The notes beneath the pieces are model-generated. The model was not told the origin of the DNA, did not search any database, and saw nothing but the letters and a program-made list of their open reading frames with translations. Positions 6,916 to 15,257 of a DNA stretch of 64,000 nucleotides are shown here, in pieces. The stretch comes from a virus. The DNA is taken from the IMG/VR virus record IMGVR_UViG_3300032456_000002, positions 1 to 64,000 of that record, one strand, 5' to 3'. A program made the position numbers and the translations under genes. Position 1 is the stretch's first letter. Every line of letters begins with the position of its first letter.

Positions 6916-8550
6916 TCATACCGACTTCATCGCCTCATCTATTTCTTCTTCCCCGACACTGGCGATCGCATCCCATTCTTCATTACTCAATTCCTCATCC
7001 AATCCCTCATCCAACCCCACATCTAATTCCTCATCCCCTCTCACTGGCTCTAGCAGCTTTGGGTCTTGCCCTGCTACCTGTGGCGGTTCTAGTGGTTCTA
7101 GCTGTGCCTGGATTAGTTCTGGGGGATTATCTACCAGTTCATTCATGCGATCGCTAATCCTGTCATCTAGGCTCAGGTTGTAATTAGCTTCGTCTCCAGC
7201 GAATGCTTGCCTCACTTCCACCGGGTCAAGGATTTTATTTGCAATGAGAATACTGACACTCTCAGCAAAAGTCTTCAGATTGGCTAGTTTATCGGTCTCA
7301 GAGCGCTTCAAGCCGCTGGGTATCTCTACGCCTAAGCCTTTAGGTAATCTGCCTCCTGTGGGGCTATCTTGGGCAAGGCAGGCTAGTTTACCAAGATAGA
7401 GATAATGGTCAGCCCAGTGGCGAGACTTCCAGGCAATCTTTTGATCGTCCCACTGCCGCTCCTCTACTCCTTCCTTGCCTTGGTTGCCTAAGCCCTTTTG
7501 ATTGGATGTACCGAACAGGACATGACGGGGAATATCGGTGTAAAAGCAGATTGAATCAGTGAGGCGATCGATCGCATCCCCTACCCCACCAAAGTTTCGG
7601 CTGACTGTCGACATGGATTCCTTTTCAGAATCTCGAATGAAGATCCGCAGCGCTGACAGAGCAAACATGACGCTTTGCATCCGTTTGGCGATCGCTTCTT
7701 CGTCCTCGCTGTCTCTGATGTCAGAAAAGCCATCTAGCCCATAGTCAAACACTGATGCCGTCTGAATGTAATAGTTGAGGGCATCAAGGCTCTGTGAGGC
7801 TCTAGAGAGTGCCCTGAACACGCCATCAATGATGCTGTAATCTTCCTCTGTCTCTAAGGAATGCAGATATCTTGGCTTGGCTTTGCCAGAGAACTTGATA
7901 ATCCTAGAACGATGGATAGTGCCATCAAACGGCATCTCCCTGGTATCAGAGCGGGCACGGGATAGTCTGTAGGCTCCGCGCTTATCTGGGTAGAGGTCAG
8001 TGTGATAGAGCGGTTCTAAATATTCGATGCTGCGAATGTTTTTAGAATCAATCGGTTCCCTGAAATCTCTGCCATCGTCTGCCCCAATGAGAATATAGGC
8101 TGTCCTAAAAACGTTCGCATTCTTGCTCTGCTCTCGAAAGAGCGATCGCACTGACGACAGAGATAGCTCTGGGTCAAGGTCTGAAGGCTCCACGCAGTTA
8201 TCTAGATAGTCCTCTAGTTGGGAGCCGTCTACCCCGTAGCCACGATAGGAAGTTTGGCGGGTGAATGTGTATTTCATCCAAGTGTCAGAGCATTCCACTG
8301 GATAAGCATCTACTATTTTCTGAACTATTCCATCTTGGTACAGGTCTGCTAGTTCGCGATCGGTAAGCCGTGCAGGGCGATTCACCACTACATGGGTAGT
8401 CGGATCGCGCCCAGTGCCAAAGCCCATGGAGGGATTAGCAAAAGCACTAGCGCTAGGATTCCCCGCACTCATGGCGATCCGCATTCCCGCGCCGTCGTCT
8501 TGCCTGCTGTCTGGTGTTCTGTCTGGTGTGGTGTTTGTAGGTTCAGTCAT
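6916..8550 (-). CDS. Phage portal protein (DUF1073/Acb1-like N-terminal family)
   Basis: 544 residues. The N-terminal part (RPARLTDRELADLYQDGIVQ, IVDAYPVECSDTWMKYTF) and the later DIPRHVLFGTSNQKGLGNQG stretch (about residues 340-360) match the DUF1073 portal family, whose Pfam name now refers to Acb1-like N-terminal regions. The portal forms the dodecameric DNA gate at a capsid vertex and docks the terminase. The C-terminal 80 residues are very acidic (EELDVGLDEGLDEELSNEEW), common in portals. The gene is downstream of the terminase genes on the same strand, with an orphan omega RNA element between them, and ends at the right arm of the 364 bp palindrome. Confidence 0.8.
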   Translation of the reverse strand: MTEPTNTTPDRTPDSRQDDGAGMRIAMSAGNPSASAFANPSMGFGTGRDPTTHVVVNRPARLTDRELADLYQDGIVQKIVDAYPVECSDTWMKYTFTRQTSYRGYGVDGSQLEDYLDNCVEPSDLDPELSLSSVRSLFREQSKNANVFRTAYILIGADDGRDFREPIDSKNIRSIEYLEPLYHTDLYPDKRGAYRLSRARSDTREMPFDGTIHRSRIIKFSGKAKPRYLHSLETEEDYSIIDGVFRALSRASQSLDALNYYIQTASVFDYGLDGFSDIRDSEDEEAIAKRMQSVMFALSALRIFIRDSEKESMSTVSRNFGGVGDAIDRLTDSICFYTDIPRHVLFGTSNQKGLGNQGKEGVEERQWDDQKIAWKSRHWADHYLYLGKLACLAQDSPTGGRLPKGLGVEIPSGLKRSETDKLANLKTFAESVSILIANKILDPVEVRQAFAGDEANYNLSLDDRISDRMNELVDNPPELIQAQLEPLEPPQVAGQDPKLLEPVRGDEELDVGLDEGLDEELSNEEWDAIASVGEEEIDEAMKSV

Positions 8551-8662
8551 GGATTTGTATGTTTAATTTTCTTTTAATTATGACCTATGACACTTGGGGC
8601 GATCGACATCTACAGGGTTGGCAAAATAAACGCTAAAAAGCCACCTATAAGGCTTCGCGTGA

Positions 8663-9055
8663 GAACCCCGGTCTTTTAAGCCGGGGATGAAACGCAGCAG
8701 CAGCCTTGAGGTTGCGAGTACTCTGGGTTACAATTGAATGGTGCAGAACAAGTAGGCGTATCAACTACGCGATGAATCGTCCTAGCACGGTGAAATACCA
8801 GCCAGTAAGACACTGCCAGCAATCAAATTGACTGAGTAAGACTAAGGCACAGGCAAGCAATGGCAGGATGATGAGCGTACCGAACTGGCTAGTGTTGAAA
8901 AGTGCGAACGAAAGCATAAAGTAAAAAAGTAGACGTAATGTTCACGGCGTAAGTCAGTGGATTTGAACGTGTAGCGGCGGTTTGACAGCGCCTTTAAGAA
9001 CAATCGCAAGGCTGTTTCTTAAGAATCTCCGTTCCTTTAGGTCGGAGAGTGTCAA
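8663..9055 (+). ncRNA. Orphan IscB-type (HEARO/omega RNA) element without nuclease gene
   Basis: This gene-free stretch starts right after GTGA (8659-8662) with GAACCCCGG, a stem CCCCGG (8666-8671)/CCGGGG (8681-8686), then ATGAAACGCAGCAGC and a series of further hairpins such as GCGTA/TACGC. It ends with a hairpin CTCCG (9027-9031)/CGGAG (9043-9047) followed by AGTGTCAA, the usual look of an IS200/IS605-type right end. From memory, HEARO RNAs (the guide RNAs of IscB) start this way and insert after ATGA or GTGA. No IscB or TnpB frame is inside, so it is a solo element that would need a nuclease in trans. The guide would be the DNA just left of GTGA. Not confirmed by covariance search. Confidence 0.6.
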
Positions 9056-9073
9056 CTCTAAGTGGCGATCGCG

Positions 9074-9280
9074 CTAATTTTCAGGGGCAATGTTTTTTGA
9101 TCGTTGCTTTCGTTTTCTTTCAGCCGCGCTCATTGCGGTTCCTTCGATTGGTCTTACTCCTCTTTTCTTAGGGCTGTCTACAAACCGCCTGCCACAGATC
9201 GAACATTTGTAGGTTTGTTCTCCTGTTTTGCTCTTTCCATTTTTGATTGACGATGCGTCACAGTGCTTGGGGTTAGTCAT
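9074..9280 (-). CDS. Small zinc-ribbon protein, InsA-like
   Basis: 68 residues from the ATG at 9280. KNGKSKTGEQTYKCSICGRRF strongly resembles the zinc ribbon at the start of IS1 InsA-type proteins: a CxxC knuckle (C38, C41 in the longer reading) followed by GRRFVDSP. The usual first CxxC pair is reduced to a single Cys next to a His (KHCDASS), so metal binding may use HC plus CxxC. The basic C-terminus could bind DNA. No transposase follows, so it is a stand-alone domain. A strong hairpin lies immediately upstream (9300-9326). Confidence 0.55.
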   Translation of the reverse strand: MTNPKHCDASSIKNGKSKTGEQTYKCSICGRRFVDSPKKRGVRPIEGTAMSAAERKRKQRSKNIAPEN

Positions 9281-9299
9281 GATTCTTTTTTTTTTATTC

Positions 9300-9326
9300 C
9301 CTCCCCGACTCACATAGTCGGGGAGG
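9300..9326. terminator. Strong hairpin between two minus-strand genes
   Basis: CCTCCCCGACT (9300-9310) pairs perfectly with AGTCGGGGAGG (9316-9326). There is no U tract after it on the minus strand, so it may act by stalling, or as an RNA processing or stability element rather than a standard terminator. Confidence 0.6.
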
Positions 9327-9336
9327 CTTAATCAAT

Positions 9337-9648
9337 TTACCGAGATAGGAATACTTCTTTAACGCCTTTCAAGTTATGAGCTTCCCAGCCAGCCTTGGGA
9401 GAGTTGCATTTTCTGTCGTAGTCTGTGAGGCTCTGAATCTCTGAATCTATAGCCTTTACGATTTCTTCTACGGTTGCGAACTTGCAGATGATGTGAGTTC
9501 TAGAATGTCCCACCTTTGCCCATTTTCTAGCTTGTCTTTGAGCGCCTTCTTTCGAATCGAATATACACGTGATGCAATTATGCATCCCTGCAACTGCGTA
9601 TTTTTCTTGGTTCGATTCTTGCATTAGGACGGTGGTTTGAACGTACAT
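9337..9648 (-). CDS. Hypothetical protein, 103 residues
   Basis: Starts at 9648 behind AGGAACCC. It has a compact alpha/beta look: strands VQTTVLM and CITCIFD, a basic helix (GAQRQARKWAKVG), then HIICKFATVEEIVKAIDSEI. Three cysteines are scattered, not in a zinc pattern. No family recognised. Lies just downstream of the large terminase gene on the same strand and may be co-transcribed with it. Confidence 0.6.
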   Translation of the reverse strand: MYVQTTVLMQESNQEKYAVAGMHNCITCIFDSKEGAQRQARKWAKVGHSRTHIICKFATVEEIVKAIDSEIQSLTDYDRKCNSPKAGWEAHNLKGVKEVFLSR

Positions 9649-9717
9649 GTCGGGTTCCTGTGTTTGCTCTACTTCTATAGCATGTCACAAATTAAACGTG
9701 GCGTCAACACGATCGCT

Positions 9718-11028
9718 TTACTCCCTCCGCATCCAACTAAGATCCCTTTTCCTCAACGTCTTCAATTCTTCGATCGCCTCTCCAATCATGGCGAACCCGA
9801 CAGCCCAACTCATGACGGCATCATCCTTCTCGCCATCGATTGCCTGCCTCTGCACACGGCTAAACTTTTTCATCTGAGGAATGCCATGCCAGTCAGCAGG
9901 GTAGACAACATCGCCATCGCTAAGGGCTAGGGTGATGCGATCGGTATTGATGAGTTTGGATGTGGCAGATGTGTTGACAATTTCTACCCGCAATTTAGGA
10001 CGCGCCTCGATAAAGTTTTCAGCTTGGCTTAGTCCACCATTATTTTTCTCAATAACCAACATCACCACCTTGCCAGTGCGATCGTATTGATCCAAAGTCT
10101 TCAGACATTCGGCACGACAATAGCTAGGCAGTCGATTGTTCTCATGCCACGATGCCACTAGCTGCAATGGATGGCTGGTGATATCCCAAATCTGAAAGTC
10201 CCAGTCATCAGCACCTCCCTGGTTAGGGTCAATCATGGCAAGGTAGAAATGTTTGCGCTCTGGCTTAGTCCATTGCCCTGTAGCTTGTCTATCTATTGCT
10301 GCAATGTTGAATAAAGAATTTTTCTCGCTGGCAGGTTTGCAGAATAGTTCCTCGTCTGCATCGTCGCCATATTCTAGGATGATTTGCGATCGCCACAGGT
10401 CTTGTTTTTCCTGACTCCATTCTTCCCCATTGACCAGGCAGATGCGTTGATAAAGTCCATCGGCTAGGGCGTCATCAAAGGTGATGGTATGCAGACTGTA
10501 GCCGCGCTGTGGGGCTATCTTGTAGCAGAGTTCTTCAAAGTGGCTGCATAGACTATTGACGGATGAGATAATGTCAATCCTTGCACCCCAGATTAGCAGA
10601 GCGATCGCGGCTTTTAATAGTTCTTCCGGCTTGTCATGAAATGCGTATTCATCTAGAATGACCCTGCCTTTTCTACTCCTTAAGTTCCTAGGATTAGATG
10701 ACAAAGCAGTGATATTGAAGCCACTGGCAAAGCGAATTCTGAAGGCAAGGATATCCTCGTCCTCATTTTTTATAACGAGTTCTTCGATGTCAGTGGCGAC
10801 TAAGCTATAAGCCCGAGCCCAACTTGCAGCGTCAGAGATGAACTGCAAAGCCATCTCTTTTGAGTACCCCAAATAAGTGGTAGATATTCCGTTGATTCGA
10901 CTAGCCTCTAAAGCACAATCCCCAGCGATGCTCCAGCTAATCCCGACGCGTCTACTCTTGCGGAATATCCGCACCCTCGCTGAGTCTTCCAGCCCGATCG
11001 CTTGATATGGGAGTAGAACTTTGGGCAT
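9718..11028 (-). CDS. Terminase large subunit (Mu gp28-like)
   Basis: 436 residues when started at 11028, where GGGAG sits 4 nt before the ATG; a longer frame to 11190 lacks this. Walker A is the variant RKSRRVGIS (about residues 23-31) and Walker B is GRVILDEYAF (about 121-130), giving the ATPase motor. The RNase H-like nuclease half starts with MIDPNQGGADDWDFQIWDI, whose aspartates are the expected metal ligands. It cuts and pumps phage DNA through the portal. It overlaps the small-subunit gene by 77 bp, suggesting translational coupling. The motif style matches the Mu gp28-like group that typically travels with DUF1073-type portals. Confidence 0.88.
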   Translation of the reverse strand: MPKVLLPYQAIGLEDSARVRIFRKSRRVGISWSIAGDCALEASRINGISTTYLGYSKEMALQFISDAASWARAYSLVATDIEELVIKNEDEDILAFRIRFASGFNITALSSNPRNLRSRKGRVILDEYAFHDKPEELLKAAIALLIWGARIDIISSVNSLCSHFEELCYKIAPQRGYSLHTITFDDALADGLYQRICLVNGEEWSQEKQDLWRSQIILEYGDDADEELFCKPASEKNSLFNIAAIDRQATGQWTKPERKHFYLAMIDPNQGGADDWDFQIWDITSHPLQLVASWHENNRLPSYCRAECLKTLDQYDRTGKVVMLVIEKNNGGLSQAENFIEARPKLRVEIVNTSATSKLINTDRITLALSDGDVVYPADWHGIPQMKKFSRVQRQAIDGEKDDAVMSWAVGFAMIGEAIEELKTLRKRDLSWMRRE

Positions 11029-11758
11029 TGACTCCCATGATTTCCGCTCGGATTCTTCCAAACGTTTCTTCTGAGAGTCCCCCAGAGTGTTCCCTCTCTT
11101 GGCTAAGTTGGTAGAGGAGCGGTTCTGGGAGTTCTCCTTGCAATAGCGCTGTAACTTCTTCTGTGGCGCGGTTATAAATTTTGTTGGCACAGTCAGCTAC
11201 CCAAGATGGAACAATGTTCATATCAGTCATTTTATCCAACACATCCCCTTCGGTCACTGACTCCTCTTTCGGATAAAGCTTTAATTTCTTAATGAGTTTC
11301 TCCAGTGCTGCAAGTTTGTCATGCAACGTCACCTCCCATTCAATCGTTACATCTACCTCTTGCACTTCTCCTATGGTTCGTGTCGTAGTCTTCTTTTTGC
11401 ACTTGACAGTTTTAATGGCACTCTTGCCTCGATGGGTCAGCCTGCTGCTAGGTATGACCTCAACGCCTTCCTCATCCCACGCCATAGCATCGGTGATGTT
11501 GGCAAATGCGATCGCCACGGTCTCATGAATCACCGATACCTCTGTCAGGTTCAAAACTTCGCCCAAATAGGCGCTTACCTTAGGATTCCCTAGGAGCTGA
11601 GAAGACGATACCCATGCAACTTTATCATTTTTGCATAAGTACCCAGCATCCTTATAAGACTGTGTAGCATTAAGCGATCGCGCATAATGCTGACAAAATC
11701 TAAACTGCTGATCTGTCAGTCCGTGCGGGTTTTGATGCTTGGGTACAGTCTTTGCCAT
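10952..11758 (-). CDS. Terminase small subunit (Terminase_2-like)
   Basis: 268 residues. The N-terminal 60 residues carry the typical small-terminase HTH region: LTDQQFRFCQHYARSLNA then TQSYKDAGY and VSSSQLLGNPKVSAYL. The middle region (ETVAIAFANITDAM) is helical and should oligomerise, and a coiled segment around residues 150-165 (HDKLAALEKLIKKLKLY) follows. The small subunit recognises the packaging site and loads the large subunit. The C-terminal 60 residues overlap the start of the large-subunit gene and are Ser/Glu-rich. Transcription probably starts near 11770, divergent from the small gene at 11875. Confidence 0.85.
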   Translation of the reverse strand: MAKTVPKHQNPHGLTDQQFRFCQHYARSLNATQSYKDAGYLCKNDKVAWVSSSQLLGNPKVSAYLGEVLNLTEVSVIHETVAIAFANITDAMAWDEEGVEVIPSSRLTHRGKSAIKTVKCKKKTTTRTIGEVQEVDVTIEWEVTLHDKLAALEKLIKKLKLYPKEESVTEGDVLDKMTDMNIVPSWVADCANKIYNRATEEVTALLQGELPEPLLYQLSQEREHSGGLSEETFGRIRAEIMGVNAQSSTPISSDRAGRLSEGADIPQE

Positions 11759-11828
11759 TTCGATATTCTAGCCAACATTCATTGACAGTGAATCTTTACA
11801 CAATGTACTATCCCTGTACTTTCGCATT

Positions 11829-11858
11829 CTCGCTAAAAATGCGATAATTAGCATATAC
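11829..11858 (+). promoter_or_regulatory. Early-type promoter with CTCGCTAAAA motif
   Basis: CTCGCTAAAA (11829-11838) is followed by TGC and GATAAT (11843-11848), an extended -10, and then TAGCATA. The same arrangement occurs before the genes at 47495, 48114 and 53006. TCGCATT and AATGCGA also form a dyad around the motif here. Drives the small gene at 11875. Confidence 0.65.
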
Positions 11859-11874
11859 ACGAAACGAGAGAGTC

Positions 11875-12045
11875 ATGGAAGCCACCGTCACCGTTCAAGC
11901 CTTTTCCAACAGAGAGCAAGTGAATAAGCAATTTACTTTAACGTTGCCATTGGCGATCGCAAACTGCATGGCTGGAGAGGCTCAGGCGAAGCGGATTCGG
12001 AAGGCTGTGGGTGGTGATTGGACTGTGATTCATTTCTTGGGTTAA
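11875..12045 (+). CDS. Small protein, 56 residues
   Basis: Begins MEATVTVQAFSNREQ at 11875, 27 bp after a good extended -10 promoter and behind a GAGAGA-type ribosome-binding site. The sequence looks like a short beta-rich then helical protein ending KAVGGDWTVIHFLG. Size, promoter type and location between terminase and the Gp3-like gene suggest an early phage protein. Function unknown. Confidence 0.6.
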   Translation: MEATVTVQAFSNREQVNKQFTLTLPLAIANCMAGEAQAKRIRKAVGGDWTVIHFLG

Positions 12046-12141
12046 TCAACTTTAGGAGGGGTGCAATTCCCCGCGATCGCGTTCCTTGTCGGTGGGATTA
12101 ATGGTTAAACCGTCCTGAATAATTGCAATGGAGAATAAGTC

Positions 12142-13530
12142 ATGCCTATTTGCGGATTAACAAACCGAGCTGCCGAAGGTCGGATGACAACGATCGGTAT
12201 TTTGCGTAAAGGTGCACCCCGTCCGGCAAACGGTAAGTTGCCTGGGGTGGAGTTACCCTATTTTCGTTTTGACACAAAAGACGATCGCGCGGCTGCTGTA
12301 TTCCTTGAGTCTTATGGTGCGGAGCCTCAAGAGATTCGAGTTTTAATGCCATACAAAACAACCGACCAATGTTTTCCAACTGCCAAAGAATCCTATGTTG
12401 CATCAGGGCTAAGGAGCCGTTGTGATGGTGAGTTTGTATCTGCTATGCGGTTAGAGAACGGCAAAATTCAGCGTCAATTCATTTCGCCCGCAGCTTGCCC
12501 CGGTGCGAAGTTCTGCGAGTCCTGCAAGCCCGTTGGTCGCCTTCAATGCATTATTCCAGAATTGAATCGTTTTGCATTGGTAAACGCAGAGACTCACTCG
12601 ATTCATGACATCGTGAACCTAGATGAGCAGCTAAGAGCGATCGAAGCTACGTTTGGACGGCTTGACTCTATTCCTCTGGTATTGCGGAAGACCCAAAAGA
12701 AAATCTCTATTCCAAGGGATAACGGCGATCGCCAACGGGTTAACAAGTGGTTACTCAGCATCGAAGTCAACCCGGAATGGGCAGCGCTACAACTAGCGGC
12801 AGCGCGATCGGCTCAACTTGCCGCTGCAACCGTTTATTCAATTGGGGGGAATGTCCCTAATGTAATGCCACGGCTACCCGCATCCAATGCAATGCGATCG
12901 GCTCAAACCCCGAACCATCGGGATACGAATGAATGGGTTTGGTTCGAGGGCGAACTAGCTAAGGCAATTCAATCGGGAGAGATGGGGCAAATAGAGCAGG
13001 TGGTGAGCAACGCCTACGAATGGGCGCGGATGGCTCCTCAGTTCACTGGCTTACATCAGGCGATCGCCAATGAACACGATCGCGCCATTAGTGCCTCGTC
13101 TGCTGTTGCAGTGGAAGTCATGCCGATGGCAGATGTAGAGATTCCCGAAGTTTCATCTACCGTCAACTTCGATCGCATTGCTGCACTGCTCAAGCTTTTA
13201 GGCACAGCGCTACCGCAAGCCAAGCTTATTCGTCAAGGACTGCTCGGTAAAAAGCAACCCAAAGACTACAGCCAAGATGAGATGAGCCAACTACAGGATG
13301 CCTTGTTGATTGATTGGGCAACTCAGTTCCCTTGTTGGCAGCATGACTCCCACCGTGTGAACAGCTACCACAAATTTGTCGAAGGGCTTGATGGAGTCCC
13401 CACAGATGAAGAGCTATTCACTTTATGGAAAGAGGAGTGTGAGATTCGGGTAGAAGGTGAAACTACTGTAGAGGTTGACAGTCAGGTTGATAGTCAGGAC
13501 GAGGGCTTCCCTGATGTAGAAGCGGGTTAG
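12142..13530 (+). CDS. Phage Gp3-like (recombination directionality factor-like) protein
   Basis: 462 residues. The first 190 match my memory of the Gp3-like RDF family: GVELPYFRFDTKDDRAA, YGAEPQEIRVLMP, then LRSRCDGEFV, the cysteine cluster CPGAKFCESC, and GRLQCIIPELNR followed by LRKTQKKIS. In phiC31 the family founder directs the serine integrase toward excision; many lytic phages carry homologues whose role is unknown. The cysteines may bind zinc. The last 250 residues are a lineage-specific extension that includes an acidic tail. GGAG precedes the start. No integrase is visible in this window, so the RDF role cannot be assumed. Confidence 0.7.
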   Translation: MPICGLTNRAAEGRMTTIGILRKGAPRPANGKLPGVELPYFRFDTKDDRAAAVFLESYGAEPQEIRVLMPYKTTDQCFPTAKESYVASGLRSRCDGEFVSAMRLENGKIQRQFISPAACPGAKFCESCKPVGRLQCIIPELNRFALVNAETHSIHDIVNLDEQLRAIEATFGRLDSIPLVLRKTQKKISIPRDNGDRQRVNKWLLSIEVNPEWAALQLAAARSAQLAAATVYSIGGNVPNVMPRLPASNAMRSAQTPNHRDTNEWVWFEGELAKAIQSGEMGQIEQVVSNAYEWARMAPQFTGLHQAIANEHDRAISASSAVAVEVMPMADVEIPEVSSTVNFDRIAALLKLLGTALPQAKLIRQGLLGKKQPKDYSQDEMSQLQDALLIDWATQFPCWQHDSHRVNSYHKFVEGLDGVPTDEELFTLWKEECEIRVEGETTVEVDSQVDSQDEGFPDVEAG

Positions 13531-13581
13531 GTAGTCCCAGCCCTGGGCATGGCTTAAACTGCCCAACTCTTGACAAGAATA

Positions 13582-13611
13582 AAGCGCAGCTCCGGCAAGG
13601 AAACTGCGCTT
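13582..13611 (+). terminator. Hairpin after the Gp3-like gene
   Basis: AAGCGCAG (13582-13589) pairs with CTGCGCTT (13604-13611). No U tract follows, so it is a weak terminator or an RNA stabiliser. Confidence 0.5.
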
Positions 13612-13642
13612 CGTACCCAACATCAACCATAGGTAAACCATC

Positions 13643-13945
13643 ATGCCAGTTTTTAAGATTTTGTCAATAACGTCCGTTCTTTTAGTGACCATCCTCTCTC
13701 CTGGTGCGATCGCGCATCACATTTGTTTTGTCAACACCACGGGTTCACAATGCGAAGTCCATCAGGAAGATATACAGCCCGATCGCAAAGCGAGCGAGAA
13801 TCCCAACATGGAAGGTCGTGAGGGTGTCCCCCCTAGCGCTGCTACTGGGTCACGCGCAATAGATAGCGCAAAACGTTGGTGCAAGTGGGGAGAAGATCCC
13901 AAAACGGCAGGGTGCGACAATCTGGGCAGTGGGGTCGGTGGTTAA
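13643..13945 (+). CDS. Exported hypothetical protein
   Basis: 100 residues. The first 25 form a signal peptide: MPVFKILSITSVLLVTILSP then AIAHH as a likely cleavage site. The mature part is polar with four cysteines (HHICFVN, SQCEVH, RWCKWG, AGCDNL), which may form two disulphides in the periplasm. The end overlaps the convergent gene at 13942 by 4 bp. It may be an envelope or lysis-associated factor, but no family is recognised. Confidence 0.6.
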   Translation: MPVFKILSITSVLLVTILSPGAIAHHICFVNTTGSQCEVHQEDIQPDRKASENPNMEGREGVPPSAATGSRAIDSAKRWCKWGEDPKTAGCDNLGSGVGG

Positions 13946-14160
13946 CTTACCGAAAGCCCATACATCCATTCAACTTGCAACTCTGCTGCCACTTCGCCGA
14001 ATGGGCGCTGATAGCTACCGATAGAGGGTTTCACATTGGCAGGATATCGATCGCTTCCTTCTATGTTTGTTTTGTCAGACTGCAGCAAAAGCCAATGGAA
14101 GGTTCCAGACAAGCCAGGGCGAACGGCTAAAATATCGGATAAAAAATACCATCCTTTCAT
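13942..14160 (-). CDS. Hypothetical protein, 72 residues
   Basis: Starts at 14160 behind AGGAG with good spacing. MKGWYFLSDILAVRP begins the chain; the middle has a hydrophobic stretch (FHWLLLQS) and the end is aromatic (EVEWMYGLSVS-like). It converges with the exported protein gene at 13643. The clear ribosome-binding site is the main evidence that it is real. Function unknown. Confidence 0.5.
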   Translation of the reverse strand: MKGWYFLSDILAVRPGLSGTFHWLLLQSDKTNIEGSDRYPANVKPSIGSYQRPFGEVAAELQVEWMYGLSVS

Positions 14161-14229
14161 GGGGATTCTCCTAAAACTTCATTCTGACATTCTCACAGAA
14201 CTGAAGCAACACTAATATTCTGAGAATAC

Positions 14230-14295
14230 TCTGATATAGATAATTCAGGTTATCTATATCAGAAAAGGAGCCGATCCTTGCGATCGGCTCCTTTT
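14230..14295. terminator. Tandem hairpins: 14 bp dyad plus terminator
   Basis: TCTGATATAGATAA (14230-14243) pairs perfectly with its mirror at 14250-14263. Directly next, AAAAGGAGCCGATC (14263-14276) pairs with GATCGGCTCCTTTT (14282-14295). The second is a standard bidirectional terminator for the minus-strand gene at 14308. The AT-rich first dyad may be an operator for the gene at 13942. Confidence 0.75.
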
Positions 14296-14307
14296 GTTTG
14301 GGTGAAT

Positions 14308-15132
14308 CTATTCCCCGATCAGCTTTTGGCGATCGCCAAATCGTTGCGCGAACTTTTGTTTTAGCGTTGCCATCGCAGAACGATCAATCTTTGCTGTCTC
14401 CAGAGCAGTAAACTCTTTTTGCCAATGTCCAGACTCTTTTCCATAGCCAATAGATTCTAGCCAGTCCCACGCAGACTTCGTTGTTTTGAACCCGAATTGT
14501 TTCTGCAAAGCTGTAATACCAAAACCGTCTAGCTGAGAAACTACTCGACCATTGCGATCGATGATGACGGTTCGATCAACGTGCTCCACTTTTTCGATCA
14601 CTGTTATCCCTGGCAGCATAATTGCTTCTACTACAGCAGGTGCGGTGATTGACATCATCCCTGCAATAGATAGTGTTTTTTGGGTGGACTCCTGAACTTT
14701 TAGCTGCAACTCCATATTTTTGTTTTGCAACTCTAGTTTGCGGATTTCTTCCGACATTGCGGGAATAACGGTTTCAGCTTCTCTGGTTTTGACTGCGAAG
14801 TAGTGCTTGGCTTGCTTTACCATCGGCTTGCCTCGGCTGTCGCAAGCCAAAACCGTGTGATAGCAAGCCAAACGAGTCAAGCGATAATCAACAGCAGGTC
14901 TGCCATTACTTTTTATCTCTACGGGTAAGAAGTGACTGGAAGTGCTGGGAATAGAGACTTCTAGGTTCTCTTGTGCAATGTCAATGACATCCTTGAACTT
15001 TTGCCATTTCACATAAGTCAGCAATTCCATCAAATCTCTAGCGCTCCAAAATTCCACCCCGGTTCCATCAATCTGTCTGATTGAATCAAATGGGCTTGCT
15101 TGGGCTGTGGATTCAAAAGGTACAATACTCAT
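14308..15132 (-). CDS. BRO/DinD-like antirepressor
   Basis: 274 residues from the ATG at 15132. Residues about 15-115 resemble the BRO-N/DinD region: FDSIRQIDGTGVEFWSARDL, then LLTYVKWQKFKDVIDIAQ, and RLTRLACYHTVLACDS with KHYFAVKTREAE. In phages such proteins act as antirepressors or DNA-binding regulators. Residues 120-150 are a coiled coil and the C-terminal domain ends GDRQKLIGE. That same C-terminal end occurs as an orphan fragment at 56415-56524. The gene forms a single-gene cassette with its own leader (15133-15233) and terminator (14263-14295). Its first codons, MSIVPF, and the leader are nearly identical to those of the 59163 gene. Confidence 0.75.
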   Translation of the reverse strand: MSIVPFESTAQASPFDSIRQIDGTGVEFWSARDLMELLTYVKWQKFKDVIDIAQENLEVSIPSTSSHFLPVEIKSNGRPAVDYRLTRLACYHTVLACDSRGKPMVKQAKHYFAVKTREAETVIPAMSEEIRKLELQNKNMELQLKVQESTQKTLSIAGMMSITAPAVVEAIMLPGITVIEKVEHVDRTVIIDRNGRVVSQLDGFGITALQKQFGFKTTKSAWDWLESIGYGKESGHWQKEFTALETAKIDRSAMATLKQKFAQRFGDRQKLIGE

Positions 15133-15233
15133 AGCCGATTCCTAGAATAGTAGGTCTGTGGTCAGCGATCGCCAAACCTCTGATAAAGGATGCGATCGCG
15201 CTCCCATAATTCTACCGCACGTTCTCGCCAAAA
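15133..15233 (-). promoter_or_regulatory. Cassette leader (-10, hairpin, TGACCACA tract)
   Basis: Reading the minus strand: TTTTGGCGAG (15233-15224), -10 TAGAAT (15214-15209), hairpin arms GCGATCGC (15199-15192 and 15172-15165), then TGACCACAGACCTA (15164-15151), CTAGGAAT and the ATG. The layout is shared with seven other leaders in the window. Likely transcription starts near the GGG before the hairpin. Confidence 0.7.
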
Positions 15234-15257
15234 TAGTCTGTATTCGCATTGACAGGA

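Noticed and set aside
8587-8599. TGACACTTGGGG near the portal start as another copy of the palindrome family
   Set aside because: Only 12 bp match the end of the 6531 element, without the dyad; probably chance.
9074-9280. IS1-type insertion sequence
   Set aside because: Only a zinc ribbon like that of InsA is present; there is no transposase catalytic gene and no IS1 inverted ends.
15224-15233. CTCGCCAAAA read as a plus-strand promoter
   Set aside because: On the plus strand it would transcribe antisense into the end of the endolysin gene. It fits the minus-strand leader of the 14308 gene instead.
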